Part shown: one piece after another, positions 33,589 through 44,434 of the stretch
Numbering within the stretch: position 1 is the stretch's first letter
Layout of the letters: the number at the start of each line of letters is the position of its first letter
Assembly (NCBI GenBank): GCA_963921825.1
Contig: OY997589.1
Span: forward strand, 41,674,638-41,738,637
Reading direction: 5' to 3'
Length of the DNA: 64,000 nucleotides
Origin: Erodium maritimum
Lineage: Eukaryota; Streptophyta; Magnoliopsida; Geraniales; Geraniaceae
Notes under the pieces: generated by a model
Seen by the model: only the letters and a program-made list of their open reading frames with translations
Told to the model about the DNA's origin: nothing
Databases searched by the model: none
Translations under genes and position numbers: made by a program

Positions 33589-36283
33589 CCTGGACTGGAT
33601 CTGGGCCAGGCCTGGACTTGGGTCTGGACTCGGGTTTGGATCCGGGTTTGGGTCGGGCTCGGGTCTGGATCCAGGTCTGGGTCGGGCTCGGGTCAGGTCC
33701 AGGTTTGAGTTCTGGACCAAGTCTGAGTTCTGGACCAGGTCGGATCCAGGTTGGATTCGGGTCCAAGTTTCGGACTCGTGTCGAATCCGGGTCAGGTAGA
33801 TTTAATTAATTAATTAATTTAAACAATTTAAAATTAAAGGACTTAAAGGATTTAAAGAAAAAAGATTCATCAGACTTAATTGATAAAATTAGAGGACTAT
33901 TACGGACTGGACCGGGACTGATCACCGTCCTTTTTGTTAAACCCAGGCTTTGACCTCGATCGTGGAGAAGACCGGAGGCAGGCCCGGACGTCAGCAACTA
34001 GGCGATCCAGATAGAGATTTGAGAGGTAGGGAATACCTCAGAACCTTACTTAATTACGGACGTACTAGAATGCATATAGGGAAACGTTAATAACCGGATA
34101 AATAACTAGTGTGCATGTAGGATGTGAATAACTAGCGTAGACATTTGACCTGTGAACGATTTACGAACACTGTAGTAATGTAGATTTGGTATGCTGTGCT
34201 GGTAGAATCGGGCCATGTTGTGCCTGTAGGATTGTTTGCTGATTGTGTGATGGTGTGTTCTGTGTTGCTTAAACGGTTAATAAATGACGAACATGAAAAT
34301 GAGTAGAGGAGAACTTAGTGATGCATATTAGTGACTTGGTTGGTTGATTCAGTTTAGTTGATATGTAGAAATGTGGGCATTGGAGAATGGATACCAGATA
34401 AGTCGGTGGGGTTACCATGTTGAGTGTGGTGTCGGTAAGTGATGGAAAGTGCGTGATGGTTACGGGAGTAAATTGAGAATGTGATTGTGATTGTGTTTGT
34501 AGTACCGTGGTTACATGAGAAAGGTGGTTTCCCTACCTTCCGACTTAGAGTCGGTAAAACGCTGTGTCCCGCGAAGAGGTGGTTTCCCTACCTTCCGATT
34601 AGCACTCGGTAAAACGCTGTGTCCGCGATGAGGTTGTTCCGCGAAGAGGCGATTTCCCTGCCTTCTGTGTAATGGTAAAACGTTGTGTCCGCGATGAGGT
34701 TGTTCCGCAATGAGTGTCAGCGATGAGGTCGACCGCCTCTCTCGATTTTGTGTTGGAGAAAGTTGCGTGTGGCTTTGCCGGGCCAAGCGGGTTGCTCCCG
34801 AAACCGTGCAATTGTGTGAATTGCTTGTGTTGAGAATGCTTTGGATTTTTAATGAGTGTGACTGTGCTTGTGAGTGCTGATGTGCTTGTGACTGTGGTAG
34901 TTTTCCTTGGTTGTTCCTTCGGTGTTGCCTCGGCGTAGCAGTGAGTGTTGAGTTAAAGTTGGGGATTGATAGTCTGGTGAGTGTCTGAGTAAAATGGGTA
35001 TTGCCCTTGAAATGGTTTAAGTGTCGCAACGATTTATCAACCTTTTTTATTAAACTTTAAATTTTGGAAAAGCTTTCTTGGTAAATCTGTAATTAAGTGG
35101 ATATCGCGGTTTTTCCCTACTAAGCGTCAAGCTCACCCCTTACCGTGTTTTCTACAGGTAACAGCTATGATCTGGATTAGAGGACATCGCGGAGCGTGGG
35201 GCTAGCGAGAGTCCGAGAGTTATTTTATGTTCCTTAGAGACGTACTGTTATTTTCGACTACTGTATATGACTAAGCGTAAGACTCAGGGTTTTGGATGTT
35301 CTGTTGATTTATTTTATTCGACTTTCTAAATACTAATCACTTTTAAATTACTTCTATTTAATTTCACTAAGTCACGTCTCGAGTCCGGTCAATACCGGAT
35401 TTGGGGCGTGACAATCGGTGCCGTTGACGAGGCGGCGAAGGACGGGGAAGGCGGTGGCGCGTGAAATCATTAGGGTTTCTGCAAGTGGGCCGGACCGCGC
35501 ATAGGGGGACACGGGCCTGGGCCGTGGGCTACTCGTGGATATCCGTAGGGCCTGGCAGGATGGGTCGACGGGGTTGCCACGGGCCGGGTCCGGGCATGGT
35601 CGGCGCGGGCCACGAGCGGCCCAGCCCACAGTTGAGACGGGTTGGAACCGGGTTGTGTCGGGCGACAGCGGGGCATGGGTAGCCAGGTTCGGGTTGGGCG
35701 GCCCGGGGTAGGGTCGGGTCATTCATCCATGGGTCAACTCGGTGGGTGAGGAATCGGAGGGATCGACGGCGTCGGATGGGTCACATGTAGCGGCGGCAGG
35801 GGGCCACAAGCACCCCCGCCTCCAAGAATGAGTCCGTGGAGGTCCAGGAAGGGGTTGGTCGGCTGTACAACCTTCCTGGCTGATAGATGGCGATGGTTCC
35901 ATCACCAGCCGACAAGATTCTCCCCTACTAGTCCGGGGTCAGCAATCCCGCGTTCAGGAGCCCTACACGTATCACTCAAGGGAGGACGACGCACGCTGAC
36001 TTACCGGGGGAGATGGAAGTCCACCACTATTAATCTCTCACTTGGTTGGCTCGACCAGTGTCATTTGGTTGGAGCATGCTGTATCGGTATCTTCGGATGC
36101 TACCGCAGATTTCCCCTTCGACCGCCCCTAGTTCCAGAGCAACGTTACTTTCATGTTATTGCATTATGCTAGCTATTTGGTTTGATGGTTGTACGATATG
36201 TACACTTATGTACTCATTGATCTATATTTACTTCCATTAATAATAGTATCATTTCCTCTCAAAAAAATATATACAATTTAAAC

Positions 36284-36475
36284 TAAAAAAAAATATAATT
36301 TTCAAAAGAAATAAACAAAATTGACAGAGACAGGATAAAAAGGAATATTCTGAGGAACTAGGGTTTCTGCTCACAGTCTCGTATATATATATAACTACTC
36401 AGTTTCTCCGACGCCACTCTACGCTGCAAGCTTTCACCACAAGAAGAAAATCAGAACTTCTGAGAAGTAGAGAAA
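36284..36475 (+). promoter_or_regulatory. NDPK1 proximal promoter and 5' UTR
   Basis: Only about 190 bp separate the retroposon's right TSD from the start codon. It contains TAGGGTTT at 36359-36366 (a telo-box, common in plant genes of translation and growth) and a TATA stretch at 36382-36393. A pyrimidine-rich leader follows (CTCAGTTTCTCCGACGCC, from about 36397). ATG lies at 36476 in the context AGAAAATGGA. The TE insertion just upstream means distal control elements have been moved about 18 kb away or lost. Confidence 0.65.
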
Positions 36476-38475
36476 ATGGAGCAAACTTTTATCATGATCA
36501 AGCCCGATGGTGTGCAGAGAGGCCTGGTACGTTTCAATTACACTGTTAATTATGTTTTTTTAATTCCTAATCTGCACTGCTTCGTATTTTGCGGAATGTG
36601 TAAGAAAAATCTCAATATTTTTGGTGCTTGTTTTTTATATATATTTATTTATCTGTGACTGATGCACTCAATCTATCCCTGATTTTACTGTGTTTGCGGA
36701 TAAATTTTTCTTCCTCATTCGGATAATTATTTGGCTGATGTAACTTTTAAATTCTTGATTATAGTTGGGTTTATACTTTATAGTCATTGCTTGCATCGTA
36801 ATAGTTATTTTTGTATCATGTACATAATTATAAATTCTTAACTCGATTTTGTGTAGATTAGAAGGACAATTAGGATACTCAATTTACATTGTTGATTTGT
36901 CGCTGATTTGATTATATATATTTTCATTATCTTCAGGTTGGTGAAATCATTTGCAGATTTGAGAAGAAGGGTTTTACCCTGAAAGGTATGTGGGTCCCCT
37001 CCGGTCTTTGTGTTTTGATGATATGATTATTGTTTTGATTTAACTTAAACAGTTTGTCTTAAAAGCCAACATCTTTCTGTCCTAATTCGTAATGGAAATT
37101 TTCCTAAAACTAGATGTATCAGACAGTGTTTGTACACCTATCTATATTTAGATTTTAATTGTTATATGGGTTATTACTTATTAGTGTGTGGTGAGTGAAC
37201 CATTATTGATTCGTAGTTTGGTGTCCTCCTTTAGGGTTGAAGCTTGTGAATGTGGAGCGATCCTTTGCCGAGAAGCACTATGAGGACCTATCAGCTAAGC
37301 CATTCTTCAATGGTTTAGTCGAGTACATCGTCTCAGGCCCGGTTGTTGCTATGGTTTGGGAGGGTAAGAATGTTGTTGCCACTGGCAGGAAGATCATTGG
37401 AGCTACCAACCCGGCTGAGTCTGCGCCTGGAACTATTCGTGGAGATTTCTCCATTGAGATTGGCAGGTAATATATTCAATCACTGTCATAGCTTTCTTGC
37501 TCAATTGGTTAATCTCTTGGGTAAGGAAAAAGGCACCAAACCAAAGAATCGACCAATCCAAAAACACAAAACAAAACATCCTGAACCAACCGAAAACCAA
37601 AAGCAAATGAACTTGAACCAAATAATAAACTAAAGAACAAGAACCAATCAAGGAAATCCGTCGTTCTTTTCCGATCGTTTGTACGGAAAAGGACTTGAAA
37701 AACGAAAGCCGGCTGTCCTTTAAGTTGGGCCTAAATTTTGGAGTTTGAAGTTCAGCTCAATTATTTTGTGTTTAGTAAAACCCATTTCTTTTGATTTCAA
37801 GTTTCAAACTAATTTCTTTTAGGTTAAACTCAACTTGTAATGAAGTTTAGTCCTACTCGTTTAATTTGTTTAGATATTACTTAAATTGTATTGTATGTGT
37901 GTTTTTTCATAATATTTGAAACTTTTTATTATTTTTCAGTTTATTCGGAATAAAACGAACAGTTTTTTGGTTGTTTTTTTTTGTTTAAAAGTCCAGGCTG
38001 AAAACTAAATTTAGATTTTAAACTGCCAGAAAACCCGACCAAATCAGATGTTGTCAAGCACTTGAACTTTTGAGCTTCCCGACTTAGTTGAGTCCTGTCA
38101 TATTTCACTAATTTATTTGATTTTCTCAACTTTTGTTGGGTTTCTCTTTATCAAGCCCTTTGAGCCTCTCTCTCGTCAGCCCTTCTAGGCCTTTCTCATA
38201 GTGTAGGGGTCACAAAAATATGTAGAGCTCTTTTCTACATATTGGAGCTAGTGTTTGGTGAATCAATCTCAAAATGCTTTTTAAGCATAAAAAAATGTTG
38301 GGATCCCATTTGTTTTCAGTAGTTTCAAATCCATGGAGTAAGTAATTGTTGGGCATGCAGGAATGTGATTCACGGAAGTGATGCAGTTGAGAGTGCAAGG
38401 AAGGAAATTGGGCTGTGGTTCCCAGAAGGCATTGTCAACTGGCAAAGTAGCCTCCACTCTTGGATCTATGAATAG
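36476..38475 (+). CDS. NDPK1: Nucleoside diphosphate kinase 1 (cytosolic), four exons
   Basis: Transfers the gamma phosphate of ATP to NDPs through a phospho-histidine, keeping NTP pools level; group I plant enzymes are cytosolic hexamers. Exons: 36476-36526, 36937-36985, 37235-37466, 38361-38475 (447 nt, 148 residues plus TAG). All introns are GT-AG and phases join exactly. The product starts [16 protein letters not shown] (K9 and the KPDG nucleotide site) and contains [17 protein letters not shown]. The active-site signature [12 protein letters not shown] holds the catalytic H115, and the end is HSWIYE. Length and residues are standard, there is no transit peptide, and no lesion is visible, so the gene should be functional. 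Intron 3 (894 bp) holds no recognised repeat. TEs lie about 190 bp upstream and 590 bp downstream. Confidence 0.97.
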
Positions 38476-39062
38476 ACTTTTCCGGTTTATCTCTATGCTG
38501 TTTGCTCGCTCTCTCTCGTTAAGTTTTCTTATAATTACTGAACATTGAGTATCTTCGATGGAGTTTACTCCCCCTTTGCACTCGCAGTAATGATTCGGCT
38601 CAGAAATTGACCTTTAATTTGATGGTTTATTGGGTTTCTTGTGTAAATGGTTTCGGTCATTTATTTTCATTGTGCTCTTGAAAATTATTATTATGAGCGA
38701 GGGATTGGTTTAAATCAAGGCAGAAAAGAATCCAAAACTGGAAACAAGTAAAAAAAACTATATCGGATATGTACGTGAGATTTAGGGGGTGTTTTATTGT
38801 CTTAAACTAAATGAAAGGACGGGTGTTAGTTTTGAGACGTAAGGACGTTAAGATCAATAAGGTTCAGTTTTCGTAATTATCCTTGTTTCATGAACATTAC
38901 ACTCAAATTTATTTATTTTTTGACAGATAAAGTTGGACTATATTTTGCTAATGAAAGGTAAATATACCAAACACCTCCAAAATAAAAGTACTGGAAAATA
39001 AAAATTGACAACTACCAATTACGATTAAAGTAAATCTGATTCATTGATCGAACTGTTTTGTT
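38476..39062 (+). other. NDPK1 3' UTR and short downstream spacer
   Basis: AT-rich sequence with no ORF of note, likely 3' UTR for the first 200-250 bp (T-rich, with ATTATTATTATG near 38687). It ends at the GATAC TSD (39063-39067) of the copia-like element. Before insertion this DNA continued directly at 46401. Confidence 0.5.
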
Positions 39063-39343
39063 GATACTGTTAGACTATGATTAGAATTGATGTATATGTA
39101 TGCTTCTTCACTAGATTCAATGTATAGGGACATTAATGTCGTATTAGTATTCTAGTCATTTACGTACTCTACTGTTATATATACCGAAATTGTAATGTAA
39201 ATATCAATGAGAATTATCAGTCTTTCATGGTATCAGAGCTATTGGTTACGATCTTTGGTCAAGTTTTCGTGAATCTATAGATTTGCTCACTCATCAACTT
39301 ATGGTTCTAATGGGTGGGCAAGACAACTTAGGGTATATATATA

Positions 39344-40637
39344 GGGAAGCAATCACGTGCGAACCCCTCTTAAAATGTGAATCTGCGAACTCAACAACAA
39401 CATGACACGTGTCGCGCTTAGAAATGCTTATCTTTTTTTTCCCACCAAGTTTATTAATTTAATTTTTCCCGCTTCGTTTCAACTCCGATTTAATTTTTTT
39501 TGCGCCAATATTCTTATTTTTTCAAGAGCTTTCTAACAAGTAGTGGATTGCATATATTTTGATGTGTTTTTGAATACGTGTGTGGATGTGTGAATATGAG
39601 TGCGAAAAAGTGTGATATGTTTTACAAATTTAGTGTATATGGTTTGCGGATTTAGTGTATATGGTTTGCGGATTTAGTGTGTATGGTTTGCGGATTTAGT
39701 GTATATGGTTTGCGGATTTAGTGTGTATGGTTTGCGAATTTAGTGTAATTTTCACACTTTACTAAAACTAAATCTTTGTCAAATAAATGAGACACTTATT
39801 GTAGAATATTGTAGGATGAAGGAAGTATATGTATACTACTAAGACTTTAAATAACTTTATGATAAATGTTGGAGTCATAACTTGCATATAATTTTAAAAC
39901 CTGGAATTTGAGTTAATCTTATTGGTTTATTAGAAGATTATCTAATTTGAGGATGATAAATCTTGAATAAGCAACTTACTGTATATGGTAGGAAAGTTTA
40001 AATGACATTAATATTTGTAAGTTTATATTCAAACATGTAGTTGAACCAGATATATTATTTAGTGTATTGTGCATCTTGATGTTTTACTAGCTCCACTATG
40101 GAAAAGCTTAACAGAGACTACTAGCTTATATTCAAACATGAAGTTGAACCATATGTACATAAGTATGCAATACACTAAATTCGCAAACCATATACACTAA
40201 ATTCGCAAACCATATACACTAAATCCGCAAACCATATACACTAAATTTGCAAAACACACTAAATTCGCAAACCATATACACTAAATCCGTAAACCATATA
40301 CACTAAATCTGCAAACCATATACACTAAATCTGCAAACCATATACACTAAATTTGCAAAACACATCACACTTTTCGCACTCATATTCACACATCCACATA
40401 TTTATTCAAAAACACATCAAAATATATGCAATCCACTACTTGTTAGAAAGCTCTTGAAAAAATAAGAATATTGGCGCAAGAAAAAAATGAAATCGGAGTT
40501 GAAACGAAACGGGAAAAATTGAATTAATAAACTTGATTATAAAAAAAATGGGCATTTTCTGAGCGCGACACATGACACAATCTGGTTGAGTTCGCATGTT
40601 CACACCATAACTCATGGTTCGCACTTGATTGCTCTCC
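39344..40637. mobile_element. TA-bounded foldback element M1 (1294 bp)
   Basis: Ends GGGAAGCAATCACGTGCGAACC and the complement of GGAGAGCAATCAAGTGCGAACC, set directly in TATATATA. The arms pair over roughly 430-490 bp. Each arm carries a tandem array of a 22-bp unit (TTTAGTGTATATGGTTTGCGGA): about five copies at 39628-39745, and about nine inverted copies at 40165-40360. The box CCCGCTTCGTTTCAACTCCG is in both arms (39468, and complement near 40490-40513). No coding capacity. Confidence 0.8.
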
Positions 40638-40660
40638 TATATATATACATACATATATAT

Positions 40661-40695
<35 letters not shown>
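40638..40695. repeat. (TA)n microsatellite between M1 and M2
   Basis: TA-rich simple repeat that serves as the shared border of two elements. Confidence 0.9.
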
Positions 40696-42003
40696 GGAGA
40701 AATCAAATACAAATCATGTCTTAACCTAAAAACTAGAAAACCAATCTAAGCCATCCATTTTAAGAATGGATGGATGAGATGCAATTGAGTAGTTGACTGC
40801 AAAAATAAAACAGCACTTTTTAGTAAAACTATCATATTATTTTTTTAATCAATTCACTAATTTAATTTTTCCCGCTTCGTTTGAACTCCGACTGGCTTCA
40901 AACTTGCGCCATTAGTTTTGTTTTTTTAAGGGCTTTAAATCAAGATCAATCATGAATATATTTTCAAGCACGAAAAAAAAAATTATTTCGGTGTTGATTT
41001 TTTTTATAAAAAATCTGGGTAATTTTTATCAACACTTTGCTCTGGATTTATCAACACTTTTACACTGGTTTTATCAACACTTTACACTGGTTTTATCACC
41101 TCATTTTCCAAAACTGATCATGATTTTATCACCTCATCGCTTGCTTTTTATGAGCACTAGTTTTATCAACACTAAACATTAGGTTTATGATTTAATTACA
41201 TGTGTTTTATCACCACCATCACATGTTTTTTTGAAGCACGAAAAAAAATTATTTCGGGGCTAGTTTTTAAAGAAATTATATATGGCTAATTTTTATCAAC
41301 ACTTTGCTCTGGTTTTATCAACACTTTACACTGGTTTTATTAACACTCTACACTGGTTTTATCACCCCATTCTCCAAAACTGATCATAGTTTTTATCATC
41401 CCATCACGTGCTTTTTATGAACACCAGTTTTATCAACATTAAACACTATGTTTATCATTAAATTACATGTGTTTTATCACCTCATCACATGTTTTTTTAT
41501 CAACACTAAAATCTAGTTTATCACACTTACTATCATAATTGAACATGGTTTTTATCACCTCAGTACATGTTTTTATCAACATTTAGGTCTAGTTTGATAC
41601 CTCCGATATAAAACATTTATTAGCGAAGATTTATCAACACTCAACATTATTTTTATCACTCTGATATACCTTTTTATTTTCGTGCTTCAAAATATATTCA
41701 TGATTGATCTTGATTTAAAGCCCTTGAAAAAATAAAAATATTGGCGCAAGTTTGAAGTTAATCGGAGTTCAAACGAATCAGGAAATATTAAATTAGTGAA
41801 TTGGTGAAGAAAAAAAATAGATACTTGGCACCATGCTTTTACAATTATGCCCTTGCTTGTGTGAGAAAGGATGAAAGTGGCGTGAGTTTGGGTGAAATTG
41901 GGGTGATGATGTGGCATCATGGTGAATGTTGGATGTTAGGTGTGTGTGACTAGGATTGGTTCTCTAGTTTTTAGGTTAAGAGTGGTTTGTAGCCGATTTC
42001 ACC
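40696..42003. mobile_element. TA-bounded foldback element M2 (1308 bp)
   Basis: Left end GGAGAAATCAAATACAAATC, right end complementary to GGTGAAATCGGCTACAAACC. Both are followed by the same CTTAACCTAAAAACTAGA stretch, then AACCAATC. The arms are long and also share a GCACGAAAA...CATGAATATATTTT region. The centre is a degenerate array of TTTTATCAACACTTTACACT-like units in two blocks of about 240 bp (41020-41230, 41265-41490). The CCCGCTTCGTTT-type box is in both arms (40871; complement at 41761-41782). No ORF. Confidence 0.8.
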
Positions 42004-42012
42004 TATATATAT

Positions 42013-42363
42013 GATTGGCATCAGGTAAAAACCACCCCTTATTGTGCGAACTACGAACTCACCAGGTGCTGACACGTGGGCGCGCGCGCTGCTGATGCGC
42101 GCGCACAATGCTGACACGTGACGCGCACGGTGCTAATAGTTTGGGCGCACAGTGCTAATAGGTTGGCCTATTAGCACTGTGCGCGCCAAACTATTAGCAC
42201 CGTGCGCGCGCGTGGTCAACACGCTCACGCGCGCGGGCAGAGGCGCGCGCGCATCTGCCACGTGTCTGCATCGCGCGCGCTCTGCTGACGTCACTTTGAC
42301 CGCATTCTGTGGCTTAGATTGGTTCGTAGTTTGCACAATAAGGAGGATTTTTACTGGATAGCC

Positions 42364-42367
<4 letters not shown>
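42013..42367. mobile_element. TA-bounded MITE M3a (355 bp)
   Basis: Ends GATTGGCATCAGGTAAAAACC and the complement of GGGTGGCTATCCAGTAAAAA, with TATATATA outside. The interior is very GC-rich with many GCGCGC and CACGTG motifs and a near-palindrome around CTATTAGCACTGTGCGC. An inverted second copy is M3b. Confidence 0.85.
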
Positions 42368-42397
<30 letters not shown>

Positions 42398-42399
<2 letters not shown>

Positions 42400-42777
42400 A
42401 TAACAATCAGGTACAAACCTCACAAACTGGTCAGAACGTAGAACTAATCTCATCCTTTAAAATGTTTTATTGGATGAGTGAGATTTGTTTTCCAATTTTA
42501 ACTACACGCGCATAACAATATGCTGAAATTGGCTTTAATTTCGAATTTGAGGGTAATTTCGACTTTTTTTTCACCAAGTTTACTATTTTGATCTTTCCCG
42601 CTTCGTTTCAACTCCGATTTAATTTTTTCTTGCGCCAATAAGTTTCTTTTTCCAAGACCTATCTATCAAGTAGCATATTGAATACGTTTTGAAGCAAGAA
42701 AAATAAACGATTTACTCAAACAAAAAAAAGAAACGACATGAATGTATGTTTTGTAATTTTCAGTTGTATGTGCACCC
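42398..42777. mobile_element. TA-bounded MITE M4 (380 bp)
   Basis: Starts GGATAACAATCAGGTACAAACC next to a (TA)n tract and ends complementary to GGGTGCACATACAACTG before another TATATATATA. It has GGTCAGAACGTAGAACTAATC in common with M5, and CCCGCTTCGTTTCAACTCCG (42597-42616) in common with M1. The two ends match only weakly, so the right end may be truncated. Confidence 0.65.
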
Positions 42778-42789
42778 TATATATATATA

Positions 42790-43156
42790 GGGTGGCTATC
42801 CAGTAAAAACCATCCTTATTGTGCAAACTACGAACCAATCTAAGCCACAGGATGCGGTCAAAGTGACGTCAGCAGAGCTCGCGCGATGCTGACACGTGGC
42901 AGATTCGTGCGTGTCTCTGCCCGCGCGCGTGAGCGTGTTGACCACGCGCGCGCACGGTGCTAATAGTTTGGCGCGCAGAGTGCTAATATTTTAGCACAGT
43001 GTCAACCTATTAGCACTGTGCGCCCAAACTATTAGCACTATGCGCGCCACGTGTCAGCACTGTGCGCGCGCACCAGCAGCGCGCGCGCCCACGTGTCAGC
43101 TCCTGGTGAGTTCGTAGTTTGCACAATAAGGGGTGGTTTGTACCTGATACCAATCC
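42790..43156. mobile_element. TA-bounded MITE M3b (367 bp), inverted copy of M3a
   Basis: Begins GGGTGGCTATCCAGTAAAAACC and ends complementary to GGATTGGTATCAGGTACAAA. It matches M3a in reverse orientation over its whole length, with small differences and the same GC-rich core. Flanked by TATATATATA on both sides. Confidence 0.85.
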
Positions 43157-43168
43157 TATATATATATA

Positions 43169-43540
43169 GGGGAACAATCAAGTACAAACCTTATTTCGGG
43201 TCAGAATGTAGAACTAATCTGGACCATTGATTATCCAGATCGGATGGCCACCGAAATTCAGGGGTGGGGGGGGTGGGGGTGGGGGGTGATTGATTACGAA
43301 ATCAATTACAAGATATGTATTAATTAAAAAGATATTAAAAGATATGCATTAAATCTGAGCCTTTAATTTTACGATCCAATGACCCAGATTGAAAGTTCTA
43401 CGTTCTGATTTAATACATATCTTTTTAATTAATGCATATCTTGTAATTGATTTCGTAATCAATCACCCCCCATCCCCCTGAATTTCGGTGGCCATCCGAT
43501 CTGGATAATCAATGGCCCAGATTAGTTCTACGTTCTGACC

Positions 43541-43542
<2 letters not shown>
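43169..43542. mobile_element. TA-bounded foldback element M5 (374 bp)
   Basis: Starts GGGGAACAATCAAGTACAAACC. The two halves are inverted copies (GGTCAGAATGTAGAACTAAT..., CCGAAATTCAGGGG) around a centre near 43340. The right arm stops at CGGGTCAGAACG complement and lacks the last 28 bases, so it is truncated at the (TA)n tract. Confidence 0.75.

Positions 43543-43577
<35 letters not shown>
43541..43577. repeat. (TA)n microsatellite
   Basis: Pure AT dinucleotide run of about 35 bases at the right border of M5. Confidence 0.9.
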
Positions 43578-43581
<4 letters not shown>

Positions 43582-44434
43582 CTTTTCGATTTTTAGATTG
43601 AGTTCATACCCTAACTTCATCTTCATATGCATCTCCGATTATCTCTGGTTTCTTTCCCTCTTAGTTCTATTGATTTAACGTGTTATGTTCGTGTCCTTTT
43701 TTTCTTTTCTCTGTCCCTATTAAACTACTTTCCCCTTATACCACTGACCCTCCCTATATATATTTGTTTTCTATTTATTACTTAAGTTATTCCCAGTGCA
43801 CTCCATCATCCATAACCTCCCAGCCAAATCCAAGTACAGAAAAGGTCAAAAGCCAAAGCTTTTCAGTCTGTCACCATCACAACTTCTCTTCTCTTTCATT
43901 CGATACCCAAACAGAACTTTTGCTTTACAAATTCATATATACATAGCGTAAATGTCTTCTTTCGATACCTACAGCGCCCGCAATCCAGCAATGTCCTTCA
44001 CCTCGGCAACACCTCTCAGCACCGGCGAGCATGACGTCCAGCCACCCCCTCTCATTGCAGCAGCTTCAGGAACCCCATAATCACGTCTCAGAGATACACC
44101 ACCTTCTCTAGCTACACTTTGCCGCTTGTCTCGGCTTTCTCTAGGGTTTACAACACGCTAGTTATGTGTGTTCAACATCATTTGGGCCGCACCAGTTTTG
44201 TCTTTACCGGTCCGATCCTCTTCAGACGCCCGCTTCTTCAGCTACAACTCGAAACACTTTAACAGCGGCCCTTTTCAACGCAGACCCCTCTTCACCCCTT
44301 TTCACGGGTCAATTTTGCCGCTTATGGACCTCCTTCCCCAGGCCCAGCTCTCATCAGCGGCCCATCTGTCTCCCACGGCCCAACAAGCAACTGCAGTCTC
44401 CTTCCCCTGGCCCATCTCTCTCCCAAGGCCGAAC
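43578..44434 (+). other. Internal remnant of the copia-like element
   Basis: A leader-like, pyrimidine-rich region followed by a short broken frame starting MSSFDTYSARNPAMSF near 43952 and interrupted by stops. It may be a remnant gag or captured sequence. I do not recognise a domain. It ends at the CGAAC duplication of solo LTR copy 2. Confidence 0.3.

Larger units (their letters stand above)
18933..35413 (+). mobile_element. Ty3/Gypsy chromovirus A (Tekay/Del-like), degenerate
   Basis: Two LTRs (18933-21689; 27313-28281 plus 33594-35413) begin TGTAAAGAC/TATAAAGAC and end GGGGCGTGACA. They are flanked by the 5-bp duplication ATCGG (18928-18932, 35414-35418). A Met-tRNA primer-binding site follows the 5' LTR and a purine tract precedes the 3' LTR. 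Long LTRs of about 2.8 kb, a CCHC gag, a DDE integrase and a C-terminal chromodomain-like segment place it with the Tekay/Del chromoviruses. The coding region has several stops and frameshifts. The 3' LTR was later hit by LTR B. Confidence 0.93.
27313..35413 (+). repeat. 3' LTR of element A, interrupted by LTR B
   Basis: The LTR runs 27313-28281, is interrupted by LTR B, and resumes at 33594-35413 (the CCTGG at 33589-33593 is the duplicated target). The two parts sum to about 2.79 kb, matching the 5' LTR. It starts TA instead of TG. Part of its left arm (from 27499) appears again at 29663-30442 because of a tandem duplication. Confidence 0.88.
18375..36270 (+). mobile_element. Non-LTR retroposon with short A-tail, split by Tekay A
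   Basis: A 13-bp duplication ATACAATTTAAAC borders this unit on both sides (18362-18374, 36271-36283), and its right end is an A-rich tail (36261-36270). These are marks of LINE-machinery insertion. Its own sequence is only 18375-18932 plus 35419-36270 (about 1.4 kb). The rest is the Tekay-like element inserted later. The body is GC-rich with no long conserved ORF. A patch at 35826-36060 resembles 46446-46697 read on the other strand (MS.R S..G..., WR.FH..P.R), so this is a dispersed family. It could be a non-autonomous or rearranged LINE. Confidence 0.7.

Noticed and set aside
43260-43290. G-run near 43265 as a G-quadruplex regulatory site
   Set aside because: It is part of the M5 arm, mirrored by a shorter C run at 43464, and is prone to slippage. 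No gene is nearby to regulate.
39344-43542. Interpreting the AATCAAGTACAAACC elements as Helitrons
   Set aside because: They have inverted termini and TA borders, and no TC/CTAGT ends or 3' hairpin.
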